From Gudongella sp034006985 (GTDB lineage Bacteria; Bacillota; Clostridia; Tissierellales; Tissierellaceae), in the NCBI GenBank assembly GCA_034006985.1, contig JAVERT010000001.1, positions 62,001 through 126,000 on the forward strand: a DNA stretch of 64,000 nucleotides, given 5' to 3'. Under the pieces are notes generated by a model. It was not told the origin of the DNA. It made no database searches and saw only the letters and a program-made list of their open reading frames with translations. Below, piece after piece: positions 7,922-17,086 of the stretch. The position numbers and the translations under genes are program-made. Position 1 is the first letter of the stretch. Each line of letters begins with the position of its first letter.

Positions 7922-9973
7922 ATGACAAAAATCAGAGTGTATGAATTAGCTAAAGAATTAAATATAAGTAGTAAGGAACTTATGGAGAAGATAGAGGGAC
8001 TCGATTTGAAAATCAATAGCCATATGAGCTCAATAGAAGATGAAGAAGCTCAGTTAATAAAAGAGTTGCTTTTAGAAGAAGATAATAGTTTGGAGGAAGA
8101 TGATATAGAAACATTTAATAAAGATGAATTAAAACCAAAGAAAACAAAGAAAGTAATTAAAGATAAAACCTCAATTAGTAAAACTGAAGAAATAACACAA
8201 AAAGAGATTCCTAACGTAGCTAGAAGGAGTATAGAAATAAAATCTGAAATTATTGTGAATGAACTTGCAGAAAAAATCGAAGTAAATCCGGCTCAAATAA
8301 TAACTAAACTTATCGGACTTGGAGTTATGGTTAATCAAAATCAGTTTATCGATAGCGAAATAGCAACGATAGTAGCTGATGATTTTGGATTTGATATAAT
8401 TACTTTAGTGGAAGAAGAAGAAGAAACTGAAGAAGACTTATTAGACTTTGATGATGATATTAAAGACCTTATAGCAAGACCCCCAGTAGTAACAGTTATG
8501 GGACATGTTGACCATGGAAAAACTTCATTGCTCGATGCAATTAGACATACTAATGTCACTGGTGTTGAAGCAGGTGGCATAACACAACATATTGGTGCTT
8601 ATGCAGTTAATATTAATAATAAAAAGATAGTATTTTTGGATACACCTGGTCATGAAGCTTTTACATCAATGCGTGCTAGAGGTGCGAAAATTACAGATAT
8701 TTCTATATTAGTTGTGGCTGCAGACGATGGAGTAATGCCTCAAACTATAGAAGCAATAGCTCACTCTAAAGCCGCTGGCGTACCAATTATAGTAGCAATT
8801 AACAAAATAGATAAAGCTGATTCTAATTTAGATAGAATAAAGCAAGAGTTATCTGATAATGGACTAGTTCCAGAAGAATGGGGTGGTGATACAATAATTG
8901 CTCCTGTTTCAGCTAAAAACAAAATAGGTATAGAAGAGCTCTTAGAAATGATTCTACTAGTTGCCGAAATGCAAGAATTGAAAGCTAACCCAAATAGAAA
9001 AGCTGTTGGAACCATTATTGAAGCTCAACTTGACAAAGGTAAGGGTCCACTTGCCACAGTATTAGTTCAAAAAGGTACTCTTAATGTTGGAGATATGGTA
9101 GTTTCAGGCACTGCAAATGGTAGAATAAGGGCAATGCTTGATGAAAAAGGCAAAAAAGTAAAAAAAGCTACTCCTTCAATACCTGTTGTTATATTAGGTT
9201 TGTCGGAAGTCCCAAATGCTGGAGATTTAATATTTGCTGTTGAAAATGAAAAGGCTGCAAGACATCTTTCTAGCGTAAGGAAAGATAAATTAAGAGAAGT
9301 ACAAATGAAACAAAGTTCAAAAGTTTCTCTTGATGATTTATTTGAAAGAATAAAACAAGGAGAAATAAAGGATTTAAACATAATTGTAAAAGGAGATGTT
9401 AGAGGTTCAATTGAAGCTCTTAGTCAATCTTTAAACAAATTAAACACTGAAGAAGTTAAAGTAAATCTAATACATGGTGGCGTTGGTGGAATAACAGAAT
9501 CAGATATAATGCTAGCATCTGCATCCAATGCAATAGTAATTGGATTTAATGTAAGACCAAATATAAATGCTATTGAAGTTGCAAAAAAAGAAGAAGTCGA
9601 TGTAAGAACTTACAGAGTAATATATGAGGCTATCGAAGATATACAAGCTGCCGTAAAAGGAATGCATGCACCTAAGATAGTTGAAGAAGTTCTTGGAAGA
9701 GCACAAATAAGAGAAACATTCAGACTTCCTACAGGGAACTCAATAGCCGGTATTTATGTAATAAGTGGAAAAATAACTAGAAATTCAAAAATTAGGTTGC
9801 TTCGAAATGATATAGTTATTTTTGATGGAAGCGTATCATCCTTAAAAAGATTTAAAGATGATGCAAGAGAAGTTCAAACTGGTTATGAAGCTGGTTTAGG
9901 GCTTGAAAACTTTAATGATCTTAAAGAAGGAGATAACTTAGAAGCTTATATCCTAAAAGAAATTAAAGCCTAA
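7922..9973 (+). CDS. infB: Translation initiation factor IF-2
   Basis: GTPase that places initiator fMet-tRNA on the 30S subunit and promotes subunit joining. At 683 residues it is a short IF-2 because the linker between the N-terminal domain and the G domain is reduced. The first 55 residues are an IF2_N module (TKIRVYELAKELNISSKEL) and a second lies near 105-160. The G domain starts at GHVDHGKTS (Gly194 on), with DTPGHEAF (switch II) and NKID (G4) following. The C-terminal C2 domain contains GRAQIRETFRLP. Preceded by an AGGAGG site. The order infB-rbfA is standard. Confidence 0.97.
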   Translation: MTKIRVYELAKELNISSKELMEKIEGLDLKINSHMSSIEDEEAQLIKELLLEEDNSLEEDDIETFNKDELKPKKTKKVIKDKTSISKTEEITQKEIPNVARRSIEIKSEIIVNELAEKIEVNPAQIITKLIGLGVMVNQNQFIDSEIATIVADDFGFDIITLVEEEEETEEDLLDFDDDIKDLIARPPVVTVMGHVDHGKTSLLDAIRHTNVTGVEAGGITQHIGAYAVNINNKKIVFLDTPGHEAFTSMRARGAKITDISILVVAADDGVMPQTIEAIAHSKAAGVPIIVAINKIDKADSNLDRIKQELSDNGLVPEEWGGDTIIAPVSAKNKIGIEELLEMILLVAEMQELKANPNRKAVGTIIEAQLDKGKGPLATVLVQKGTLNVGDMVVSGTANGRIRAMLDEKGKKVKKATPSIPVVILGLSEVPNAGDLIFAVENEKAARHLSSVRKDKLREVQMKQSSKVSLDDLFERIKQGEIKDLNIIVKGDVRGSIEALSQSLNKLNTEEVKVNLIHGGVGGITESDIMLASASNAIVIGFNVRPNINAIEVAKKEEVDVRTYRVIYEAIEDIQAAVKGMHAPKIVEEVLGRAQIRETFRLPTGNSIAGIYVISGKITRNSKIRLLRNDIVIFDGSVSSLKRFKDDAREVQTGYEAGLGLENFNDLKEGDNLEAYILKEIKA

Positions 9974-9988
9974 GTTGAGGTGTAAATT

Positions 9989-10384
9989 ATGAATGATAAA
10001 AGAATAAATAGAATCTCAGAGGAAGTAAAAAAAGTTGTATCTGAATTATTGTTTAGAGAAATAAAAGATCCAAGAATTAGCGGGTTGCCTAGTGTAAACA
10101 GAGTAGTTGTAACCAAAGATTTAAAATCTGCTAAGATATATATTTCTGTTCTAGGTAGTGATCAAGAAAAAACAAACACTATTAAAGGTTTAGAAAATGC
10201 TAAAGGCTTTATAAGAAATGAAATTGGCAAGAGAATATCATTAAGACATGTACCCGAACCAATATTCTATCTTGATAATAGTATTGAAGAGGCTCTTTAT
10301 ATGACACAACTTATTGAAAAAGTAAATAATGAATCAACATTGAAAGAAACCTCTCCTGGGGACAAGGAAATAGAAAATGAATAG
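9989..10384 (+). CDS. rbfA: Ribosome-binding factor A
   Basis: KH-like-fold protein that helps 16S rRNA 5'-end maturation on late 30S precursors. The 131-residue sequence shows the family pattern RINRISEEVKKVVSELL at the start, KDPRISGLPSVNRVVVTKDL and a C-terminal RHVPEPIFYLDNSIE. The final 25 residues are polar and unconserved. It follows infB by 15 bases and its last codons overlap the start of nrnA, indicating translational coupling. Confidence 0.95.
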   Translation: MNDKRINRISEEVKKVVSELLFREIKDPRISGLPSVNRVVVTKDLKSAKIYISVLGSDQEKTNTIKGLENAKGFIRNEIGKRISLRHVPEPIFYLDNSIEEALYMTQLIEKVNNESTLKETSPGDKEIENE

Positions 10385-11339
10385 TGCGATTGATTTTATA
10401 CGTTCATCTGTTACTCAAGGATTATCTATTGCAGTAGTATCTCATAAAAACCCAGACGGAGACAGTCTGGGTTCACTACTTGCAATGGGGCTTTCCTTAG
10501 AAAAGCTTACTAAAAATGTCATTTTTGTGAAACCAGATATAATTCCTGAAGATTATTTGTTTCTACCAGGGCTTGAAAAGATGAAAAAAATAGATGATAT
10601 AAATACTGATATAGCAGTACTTATAGTCTTAGATTGTAGTGATCCAGATAGATTAGGATTAAATAAAATTTTATTTGAATCATCAAAAAAAATAATAAAT
10701 ATTGATCATCATATTAGTAACACAAAATTTGGGGATATAAATATTGTAGTGCCAGAATCTTCTTCTACTGGCGAAATAGTTTTTGACTTATTATCAAAAG
10801 CTGAGTTCCCAATAGATACTGAAATAGCAACTTGTATATATACTGCAATAAGCACAGATACTGGACGTTTTAGTTATGAAAGCGTAACAAAAAATACACA
10901 TCTCATTATATCAAAGCTATATGATTTTGGTATTAATGGCTATAATATTAATAAGAATTTGTATCAAAAAAGAAGTTTATCAAGAACAAAGCTATTTATA
11001 TTAGCTGTCTCAAATCTTAAGTTTTACGAAGATGGTAAAATTGCAATTGCAAAAGTTACTAAGGATATGTATTCAAAAACTAATGCACACCCTGATGAAA
11101 CTGAAGGTATTGTAGAATTTCTTAGAGATACCGATGGAGTAGAAGTAGCTTGTTTACTAAAAGAACTAAATAATAATGATATAAAATTGAGTTTACGAAC
11201 TAAAGAATATGTTGATGCAAATAAAATTTGTTCATTATTTGGTGGTGGAGGCCATATTAGAGCTTCTGGGGCAAGTTCTACTGAAACAATTGAAGAAACT
11301 GAAAAAATGCTATTACAAGAAATTAATAAATATTTATAA
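10377..11339 (+). CDS. nrnA: Bifunctional oligoribonuclease / pAp phosphatase NrnA (DHH family)
   Basis: DHH/DHHA1 phosphoesterase that degrades nano-RNAs of 2-5 nt and dephosphorylates pAp. The 320-residue protein has the metal-binding motifs in order: SHKNPDGDSLGS (motif I), VLDCSDPDR (motif II), the eponymous NIDHHISN (motif III), and STDTGRF (motif IV). The C-terminal DHHA1 domain ends with GGGGHIRASGA. The ATG lies inside the last codons of rbfA (8-base overlap), so it is translated with the operon. Position between rbfA and truB matches other Firmicutes. Confidence 0.95.
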   Translation: MNSAIDFIRSSVTQGLSIAVVSHKNPDGDSLGSLLAMGLSLEKLTKNVIFVKPDIIPEDYLFLPGLEKMKKIDDINTDIAVLIVLDCSDPDRLGLNKILFESSKKIINIDHHISNTKFGDINIVVPESSSTGEIVFDLLSKAEFPIDTEIATCIYTAISTDTGRFSYESVTKNTHLIISKLYDFGINGYNINKNLYQKRSLSRTKLFILAVSNLKFYEDGKIAIAKVTKDMYSKTNAHPDETEGIVEFLRDTDGVEVACLLKELNNNDIKLSLRTKEYVDANKICSLFGGGGHIRASGASSTETIEETEKMLLQEINKYL

Positions 11340-11353
11340 GATAAGGTGAACTA

Positions 11354-12244
11354 ATGGATGGAATAATAAATTTTTTTAAACCAAAGGGCATGACATCACA
11401 TGATGCTGTATATTATTTTAGAAAACTTTATAATACAAAAAAGGTTGGTCACACTGGCACATTAGATCCAATGGCTACGGGAGTTCTACCTATTTGCATA
11501 GGCAAAGCTACTAGAGTTTCAGAGTATTTATTAAATGTAAGAAAAGAATACATCGGTGAATTAACCTTGGGTTCTGAAACAGATACCCAAGATAAAGAAG
11601 GTAAAATAATAAAATATTCAAATAAAAAAACTAATGCAGAAACTCTAAAAATAGTTTTTAGTGATTTTAAAGGTCAACAAGAGCAAATACCCCCAATGTA
11701 TTCTGCAAAAAAAGTTGGAGGAAAAAAGCTCTATGAATTGGCTAGAGAAGGAATTACAATAGAAAGAAAGTCTAATACTATAAATATTAGTGAAATAGAT
11801 ATTATTCATAATATAGAAAATAGAAGAATAGTCTTTTATACAAAGTGCTCAAAAGGAACTTATATCCGGACTCTATGTAATGATATTGGGAATAGGTTAG
11901 AAACCTATGGACATATGTCTTTCTTAATAAGAGTAGGTGTAGGTAACTTTAAGTTATCTAATTCATATGGGATGGAAACTTTAAACAAAATGACTCAAGA
12001 AGAAAGAGAAACTATTCTTTTACCGATGGATTATGCTTTAACACACCTAAAGTCAATCCAGATAAGTAACACTAATTATAAGCATTTAACAAACGGATTA
12101 AAATTAAAAGTTGATACACATAATGATATAATTGACAATGAATCAATAAGAGTTTACTGTAATGAACAATTTATTGGAATAGGAAAATTAATTACAGAAA
12201 ATGAAGAAAGAATGATAAAAATGGACAAAGTCTTAATAGGGTGA
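11354..12244 (+). CDS. truB: tRNA pseudouridine(55) synthase TruB
   Basis: Makes the conserved pseudouridine 55 in the T-loop of tRNAs. The 296-residue protein starts with GIINFFKPKGMTSHDAV and carries the catalytic motif GHTGTLDPMATGVLP, in which the Asp is the nucleophile. QIPPMYSAKKVGGKKLYELAREG and CSKGTYIRTLCNDIG are further TruB signatures. The C-terminal region (about 230-296) is a divergent PUA-like extension. It is 14 bases behind nrnA and 6 bases before ribF. Confidence 0.96.
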   Translation: MDGIINFFKPKGMTSHDAVYYFRKLYNTKKVGHTGTLDPMATGVLPICIGKATRVSEYLLNVRKEYIGELTLGSETDTQDKEGKIIKYSNKKTNAETLKIVFSDFKGQQEQIPPMYSAKKVGGKKLYELAREGITIERKSNTINISEIDIIHNIENRRIVFYTKCSKGTYIRTLCNDIGNRLETYGHMSFLIRVGVGNFKLSNSYGMETLNKMTQEERETILLPMDYALTHLKSIQISNTNYKHLTNGLKLKVDTHNDIIDNESIRVYCNEQFIGIGKLITENEERMIKMDKVLIG

Positions 12245-12250
12245 TAATAA

Positions 12251-13180
12251 ATGGAGATAATTAGAATAGATTTTAATAGTGAAATTAGATTTCAAACAGC
12301 TTTAGCTTTGGGGAATTTTGATGGAGTGCATATTGGTCATCAAGAACTTATTAAATCAATGATAAAGAATGCAAAAGAAAGAAAATTAATGCCTTCTATC
12401 CTTATTTTTGAAAATCATACTAAATCATTTGTTTATGGAAATGGACCAAGGTTAATAAATAACAATAAACAAAAAAATGACTTTCTTGAAAAACTAGGTA
12501 TTGAGGTTTTATATACAATGAAATTTGACAGAGATATTATGCAACTTGGTCCTGAAGAATTTGTAAAAGATATATTAATTCAAAAGCTTAATTGTAAATT
12601 TGTTACTGTTGGTTCTGATTATAGATTTGGTTATAGAGCAGAAGGTGATGCAAAACGCCTTCAAAAAATATCTAAAGAATTAGATATTGGAATTGAAATA
12701 CTAAACCCTTTAAAAGACAAGGGAAAAGTTGTAAGCAGTACTCTTGTGAGGGAATATATAACAGATGGAAACATTAGAGAAGTAAATCATCTTTTAGCTA
12801 GACCTTTTTCTATTATTGGAGAAGTAATCCACGGGAAAGGCATAGGGAAAAAAATGGGTGTACCAACTGCAAATCTACTATTAAAAAATAAATATATAAT
12901 TCCAAAAAAAGGAATTTACCAAACAGAAACAAAATTTGATGGAAAATGCTATCTAAGTGCAACAAATATAGGTATAAACCCAACATTTAAAGATGATGAG
13001 TTGAAAATTGAAAATCATATTATTGGATTGGATGAGGATATTTATGGTAAAGATATAGAAATATCTTTTTTTGAATATTTAAGACCAGAAATGAAATTTG
13101 ATTCAATCGATATGTTAATCGAGCAAATGAATCGTGATATAGACTATATTAAAAAAAATTCAGATTTACAATCTTATTAA
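12251..13180 (+). CDS. ribF: Bifunctional riboflavin kinase / FAD synthetase
   Basis: Converts riboflavin to FMN and FMN to FAD. The 309-residue protein has the N-terminal nucleotidyltransferase domain with LGNFDGVHIGHQEL (HxGH-type motif) and SSTLVREYITDGNI, and the C-terminal flavokinase domain with GKGIGKKMGVPTANL, the conserved PTAN motif and a final RPEMKFDSIDML. Both activities are therefore supported. It ends the nusA-infB operon; the leader and gene of rpsO follow. The ribosome site is weak (GGGTGAT overlapping the truB stop), suggesting coupling to truB. Confidence 0.95.
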   Translation: MEIIRIDFNSEIRFQTALALGNFDGVHIGHQELIKSMIKNAKERKLMPSILIFENHTKSFVYGNGPRLINNNKQKNDFLEKLGIEVLYTMKFDRDIMQLGPEEFVKDILIQKLNCKFVTVGSDYRFGYRAEGDAKRLQKISKELDIGIEILNPLKDKGKVVSSTLVREYITDGNIREVNHLLARPFSIIGEVIHGKGIGKKMGVPTANLLLKNKYIIPKKGIYQTETKFDGKCYLSATNIGINPTFKDDELKIENHIIGLDEDIYGKDIEISFFEYLRPEMKFDSIDMLIEQMNRDIDYIKKNSDLQSY

Positions 13181-13209
13181 AATATGATAGACTTTAAATG
13201 TTAAAGATT

Positions 13210-13255
13210 ACCTTAGCCATGCTAATCGTACCTCAGCGAGGGCATAGCTTACGGT
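13210..13255 (+). ncRNA. Structured rpsO leader, putative S15 autoregulatory element
   Basis: Between ribF and rpsO the RNA folds into a nested hairpin: ACC(13210)/GGT(13253), AGC(13215)/GCT(13247), ATGC(13219)/GCAT(13242) and a terminal CCTC(13231)/GAGG(13238) stem, with internal asymmetric loops. Unrelated bacteria control rpsO through different S15-binding leader structures, so a regulatory role here is plausible but inferred. A weak upstream promoter (TTTACA at 13165, TAGACT at 13188, 17-base spacer) would place this structure in the 5' UTR. Confidence 0.55.
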
Positions 13256-13284
13256 GTAGATAAAAAATATGGAGGTGTTTTAAA

Positions 13285-13551
13285 TTGTTAAGTAAAGAAG
13301 AAAAAGACAGTATCATGGAAGGATATAAACTTCATGAAGGAGACACAGGCTCACCAGAGGTTCAAATAGCTTTATTAACTTATAGAATTAATTCTGTTAA
13401 TGAGCATTTACAATCTCATAAGAAAGATCATCACTCAAGAAGAGGACTTCTAAAAATGGTTGGTACAAGAAGAAATTTACTAAGATATTTACAGAATAAA
13501 GATATTGAGAGATATCGTTCTTTAATTGAAAAACTAGGAATTAGAGGTTAA
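13285..13551 (+). CDS. rpsO: 30S ribosomal protein S15
   Basis: Primary 16S rRNA-binding protein of the small subunit platform, 88 residues as expected. Conserved stretches are HEGDTGSPEVQIALLTYRI, HLQSHKKDHHSRRGLL and the C-terminal LVGxRR-type segment reading MVGTRRNLLRYL. Translation starts at TTG, 7 bases behind a strong GGAGGTG site; the conserved N-terminus begins right there, so no other start fits. It precedes pnp, the most common bacterial arrangement, and is preceded by a structured leader. Confidence 0.97.
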   Translation: MLSKEEKDSIMEGYKLHEGDTGSPEVQIALLTYRINSVNEHLQSHKKDHHSRRGLLKMVGTRRNLLRYLQNKDIERYRSLIEKLGIRG

Positions 13552-13553
13552 TT

Positions 13554-13573
13554 AGAGCGGGACTTCCCGCTCT
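13554..13573 (+). terminator. Hairpin between rpsO and pnp
   Basis: AGAGCGGG, an ACTT loop and CCCGCTCT form an 8-bp G+C-rich stem 3 bases after the rpsO stop. The run of T behind it is poor (ATTGATTTAT), so it may be a partial terminator or an RNA-processing/stability hairpin before pnp rather than a full stop. Confidence 0.6.
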
Positions 13574-13622
13574 ATTGATTTATAGACAGTATTTGTAGAA
13601 ATTAAGAATAAGGAGGTATTTT

Positions 13623-15731
13623 ATGGAGAAACAATTTCGTTATAAATTAGCAGGGCGAGATCTTGTTGTCACTTTAGGCAAAGTTGCAGAGCAAGCAAGT
13701 GGAGCATGTCTAGTACAATATGGAGACACAGTTGCTATGGTTACTGCGACTAAATCAAAAAAACCAAGAGAAGGTATAGATTTCTTCCCATTAAGTTGTG
13801 ATTATGAAGAAAAAATGTATTCGGTTGGTAAAATTCCTGGCGGTTTTATAAAACGTGAAGGTAGGCCAAGTGAAAAAGCAATTTTGACATCTAGATTGAT
13901 AGACAGACCAATTAGGCCACTATTCCCTGAAGGCTTTAGAAATGATGTACAAGTTGTAGCTTTAGTATTATCCGTTGATCAAGACAATAGTCCTGAAATA
14001 GCTGCAATGATAGGATCATCAATTGCACTTTCTATTTCTGATATACCATTTAATGGGCCAACTGCTTCAGTTATGGTAGGTTTAGTAGATGGAGAGTTAG
14101 TAATCAATCCAAATAGTGCACAAAGAGAAGTATCTGATTTGAATCTAGTAGTTTCAGGAACTAAAAATGCTGTTATGATGGTAGAGGCCGGTGCAAACTT
14201 TTTATCAGAAGAGACTATGTTAAAAGCAATACTTATGGCTCATGATGAGATAAAAAACATTTGTGCTTTTATTGAAACAATGATAACTGAATATGGAAAA
14301 GAAAAAGTAGAAGTTAAACTATTTACTCCAGATCCAGAGGTTGAATTAAAAACAATAGAACTTTCAGAAGCAAAACTTTCAGAAGCTCTTAATACAGAAA
14401 ATAAAGCAGAAAGAGATAATAAAGTTTCAGCTGTTAAAGAAGAGACTCTAGAAGAATTACTATTAATGTTCCCTGAAAAAGAAAAAGATATAAAAATAGT
14501 ACTAGAAAATACAATTATAAATATAGTACGAAGGCTTATTACCACAGAAGGTAAGAGACCAGATAACAGAGCACTAGATCAAATAAGAGAAATTAGCTCT
14601 GAAGTAGGATTATTACCAAGAGCGCATGGTTCTGGACTATTTAAAAGAGGTCAAACTCAGGTGCTTACTATTGCAACACTAGGGGCTTCTGGTGATGTTC
14701 AAATAATTGATGGAATTGGTGATGACGAGTCAAAAAGATATATGCATCATTACAATTTCCCATCATATTCTGTAGGAGAAACAAAACCTATGAGAGGTCC
14801 TGGAAGAAGAGAAATTGGTCATGGAGTTCTTGCTGAAAGGGCATTAGCACCTGTTATTCCTTCAGAAGAAGACTTTCCATATACTTTAAGACTAGTTTCC
14901 GAAGTCCTTAGTTCCAATGGTTCTTCATCACAAGCGAGTGTTTGTGGTAGTACTCTTGCTTTAATGGATGCGGGCGTACCAATAAAAGCTCCTGTTGCAG
15001 GAATTGCTATGGGATTAATAAAACATGAAGGTAAGGTTGCTATTTTAACTGATATCCAAGGTCTAGAAGATCATTTTGGAGATATGGACTTTAAAGTTGC
15101 TGGAACAAAAGATGGAATAACAGCTATCCAAATGGATATTAAAGTAGCAGGTATAGATGAAGCTGTTCTTAAAGAAGCATTAGAAAAAGCTAGAATAGCA
15201 AGACTTTTCATCTTAGATAAGATGAGTAAAACTATTTCTGAGCCTAGAAAAGAAATGTCTATGTACGCGCCAAGAATACAAACTCTACAAATACATCCTG
15301 ATAAAATTAGAGATATTATAGGTCCTGGTGGCAAGGTTATTAATAGAATAATCGATGAAACAGGAGTAAAAATAGATATTGATGATACAGGTAAAGTTGC
15401 TATTGTCTCTAGTGATGGTGAGGGAAGTAAAAGAGCTATAGAAATGATTTTAAATATAGTTAAAGAAATTGAAGCTGGAGAAATTTATTTAGGTAAGGTT
15501 ACTAAGATAATGGCTTTTGGAGCTTTTGTAGAAGTATTGAATGGAAAAGAAGGTTTGGTTCATATATCTCAATTAGCAAAAGAGCGAGTTAATAAAGTTG
15601 AAGATGTGCTTAAAGTAGGAGATGAAGTTATGGTCAAGGTTATGGAAATTGATAATCAAGGCAGAATTAATCTTTCTAGAAAAGCTCTTCTTAAAGACGA
15701 GCCCACAGTAGAAGCTAAAGAAGATAAATAA
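13623..15731 (+). CDS. pnp: Polyribonucleotide nucleotidyltransferase (PNPase)
   Basis: Phosphorolytic 3'-5' exoribonuclease of the RNA degradosome. The 702 residues contain two RNase PH domains (about 10-220 and 315-545) separated by an all-helical domain. RGPGRREIGHG and EVLSSNGSSSQASVCG belong to the second, catalytic one. A KH domain (IHPDKIRDIIGPGGKVINRIIDETG region, about 555-620) and an S1 domain (IYLGKVTKIMAFGAFVEVLNGKEG, about 625-695) follow. An AAGGAGG site precedes the ATG. rny, which encodes another degradosome nuclease, lies 12 kb downstream. Confidence 0.97.
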   Translation: MEKQFRYKLAGRDLVVTLGKVAEQASGACLVQYGDTVAMVTATKSKKPREGIDFFPLSCDYEEKMYSVGKIPGGFIKREGRPSEKAILTSRLIDRPIRPLFPEGFRNDVQVVALVLSVDQDNSPEIAAMIGSSIALSISDIPFNGPTASVMVGLVDGELVINPNSAQREVSDLNLVVSGTKNAVMMVEAGANFLSEETMLKAILMAHDEIKNICAFIETMITEYGKEKVEVKLFTPDPEVELKTIELSEAKLSEALNTENKAERDNKVSAVKEETLEELLLMFPEKEKDIKIVLENTIINIVRRLITTEGKRPDNRALDQIREISSEVGLLPRAHGSGLFKRGQTQVLTIATLGASGDVQIIDGIGDDESKRYMHHYNFPSYSVGETKPMRGPGRREIGHGVLAERALAPVIPSEEDFPYTLRLVSEVLSSNGSSSQASVCGSTLALMDAGVPIKAPVAGIAMGLIKHEGKVAILTDIQGLEDHFGDMDFKVAGTKDGITAIQMDIKVAGIDEAVLKEALEKARIARLFILDKMSKTISEPRKEMSMYAPRIQTLQIHPDKIRDIIGPGGKVINRIIDETGVKIDIDDTGKVAIVSSDGEGSKRAIEMILNIVKEIEAGEIYLGKVTKIMAFGAFVEVLNGKEGLVHISQLAKERVNKVEDVLKVGDEVMVKVMEIDNQGRINLSRKALLKDEPTVEAKEDK

Positions 15732-15738
15732 TAAAACT

Positions 15739-15770
15739 ACATGGACCAAATTGGTTCATGTTATTTTTTT
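15739..15770 (+). terminator. Rho-independent terminator after pnp
   Basis: A 10-bp stem (15739-15748 with 15752-15761, one G-U pair), AAT loop, followed by TATTTTTTT. A convincing terminator for the rpsO-pnp transcript. Confidence 0.85.
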
Positions 15771-15799
15771 AAAATCGAATAATTATTTTGGAGGAATTA

Positions 15800-17086
15800 A
15801 TGTATAAAATAAAAGAATTGGATAATGGAATTAAAATAATTATGCATAAATTTGATCATTTAAATTCTTCAACATTAGGTTTTATAGTAAAAAGTGGTTC
15901 TTTTTATGAAAATGAATATGATAATGGAATATCTCATTTTATAGAACACATGCTATTTAAAGGTACTAAAACTCTAAATACAAGAGAACTTGCAGAGGCA
16001 ATTGATGATGTGGGCGGGCAAATTAATGCTTTCACAAGTAAAGAACACACTTGTTTTTATACAAAGGTAATAAGCGAACATTTGCCTGTTGCAATAAATA
16101 TTTTAGGAGATATGCTAAATAATTCAAAATTTGAAGAGAATGATATAGAAAAAGAAAAGGGAGTAATAATAGAAGAAATAAAAATGTACCAAGACTTCCC
16201 AGAAGACTTAGTATATGAGTTATTAGATAAAATGATTTATGATAAGATTCCATTAGCATACCCTATTTTAGGTAATATAGAATCAGTGAATCGATTAAAC
16301 AAGAAAAAAATTATAGATTATTTCTATGAAAAATATACCCCTGCTAATATTGTAATTTCATTAGTTGGTAAATTTGATGAAGTAGAAAGTTTCGAACTAT
16401 TAAATCAGGCCTTTGGAAATTTTAATATAGGCTCAAAACCAGTTGAATATAATACTGATTATGTATTAAATATGAAAAACAATATTAGATTTATAAATAA
16501 AGATGTAGAACAGTTTAATATATGCATAGGGTTCCCTGGTCCATCCGAATATTCAGATGATATCTTCCCAATAATGGTTGTTAATAATTTATTAGGAGGC
16601 ACTATAAGTTCTAGATTATTTCAAAGAATAAGGGAAGAAGAAGGTCTTAGTTATAATATAGAATCATCTATTACTTCCTATAATGATTCTGGTTTCATAT
16701 CTGTTTATGCTGGATTAAATCTAGAGCAAGTATTAAATGTTTCTAAATTAATAAAAGAAGAAATAGATAAATTAAAAGAGAATTATATTACAGAAAATGA
16801 ATTAGAAAAAGCAAAAGAGCACCTAAAGGGTAGTTATATTCTTAGCCTTGAAAGTTCTTTCAATAAAATGTATGAAATGGGTAAAAATGTCCTTCATAAT
16901 AAAGAAATAGAAACACCTGAGTCAGTTATAAAAAATGTTAAATCTATTTCTTTAAGTGATATAATAAGGGTTATAGATAAATATTTTGATTACAGTAAAA
17001 TAAATATTGCCTGCGTTGGTAAAATAAAGAATGAAAATAAATTGAAAAAAGATCTTGCAAAAGTATTTGAGCTAGGGGGAGTTTAA
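15800..17086 (+). CDS. M16 family zinc peptidase (YmxG/processing-peptidase-like)
   Basis: Pitrilysin-family metallopeptidase of 428 residues, one M16 half-clam unit pair. The inverted zinc motif HFIEH (His46, Glu49, His50) is intact, and the distal Glu lies in the segment EKGVIIEEIKMYQD. The C-terminal inactive half contains ISSRLFQRIREEEGLSYNIESS, the R/Y motif of the family. A TTG at 15788 is in frame but contains the GGAGG ribosome site itself; ATG 15800 is correctly spaced and matches where the family begins. In Firmicutes this gene commonly follows pnp. The substrate is unknown. It is directly joined to dut: the dut GTG follows its stop without a gap. Confidence 0.88.
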   Translation: MYKIKELDNGIKIIMHKFDHLNSSTLGFIVKSGSFYENEYDNGISHFIEHMLFKGTKTLNTRELAEAIDDVGGQINAFTSKEHTCFYTKVISEHLPVAINILGDMLNNSKFEENDIEKEKGVIIEEIKMYQDFPEDLVYELLDKMIYDKIPLAYPILGNIESVNRLNKKKIIDYFYEKYTPANIVISLVGKFDEVESFELLNQAFGNFNIGSKPVEYNTDYVLNMKNNIRFINKDVEQFNICIGFPGPSEYSDDIFPIMVVNNLLGGTISSRLFQRIREEEGLSYNIESSITSYNDSGFISVYAGLNLEQVLNVSKLIKEEIDKLKENYITENELEKAKEHLKGSYILSLESSFNKMYEMGKNVLHNKEIETPESVIKNVKSISLSDIIRVIDKYFDYSKINIACVGKIKNENKLKKDLAKVFELGGV

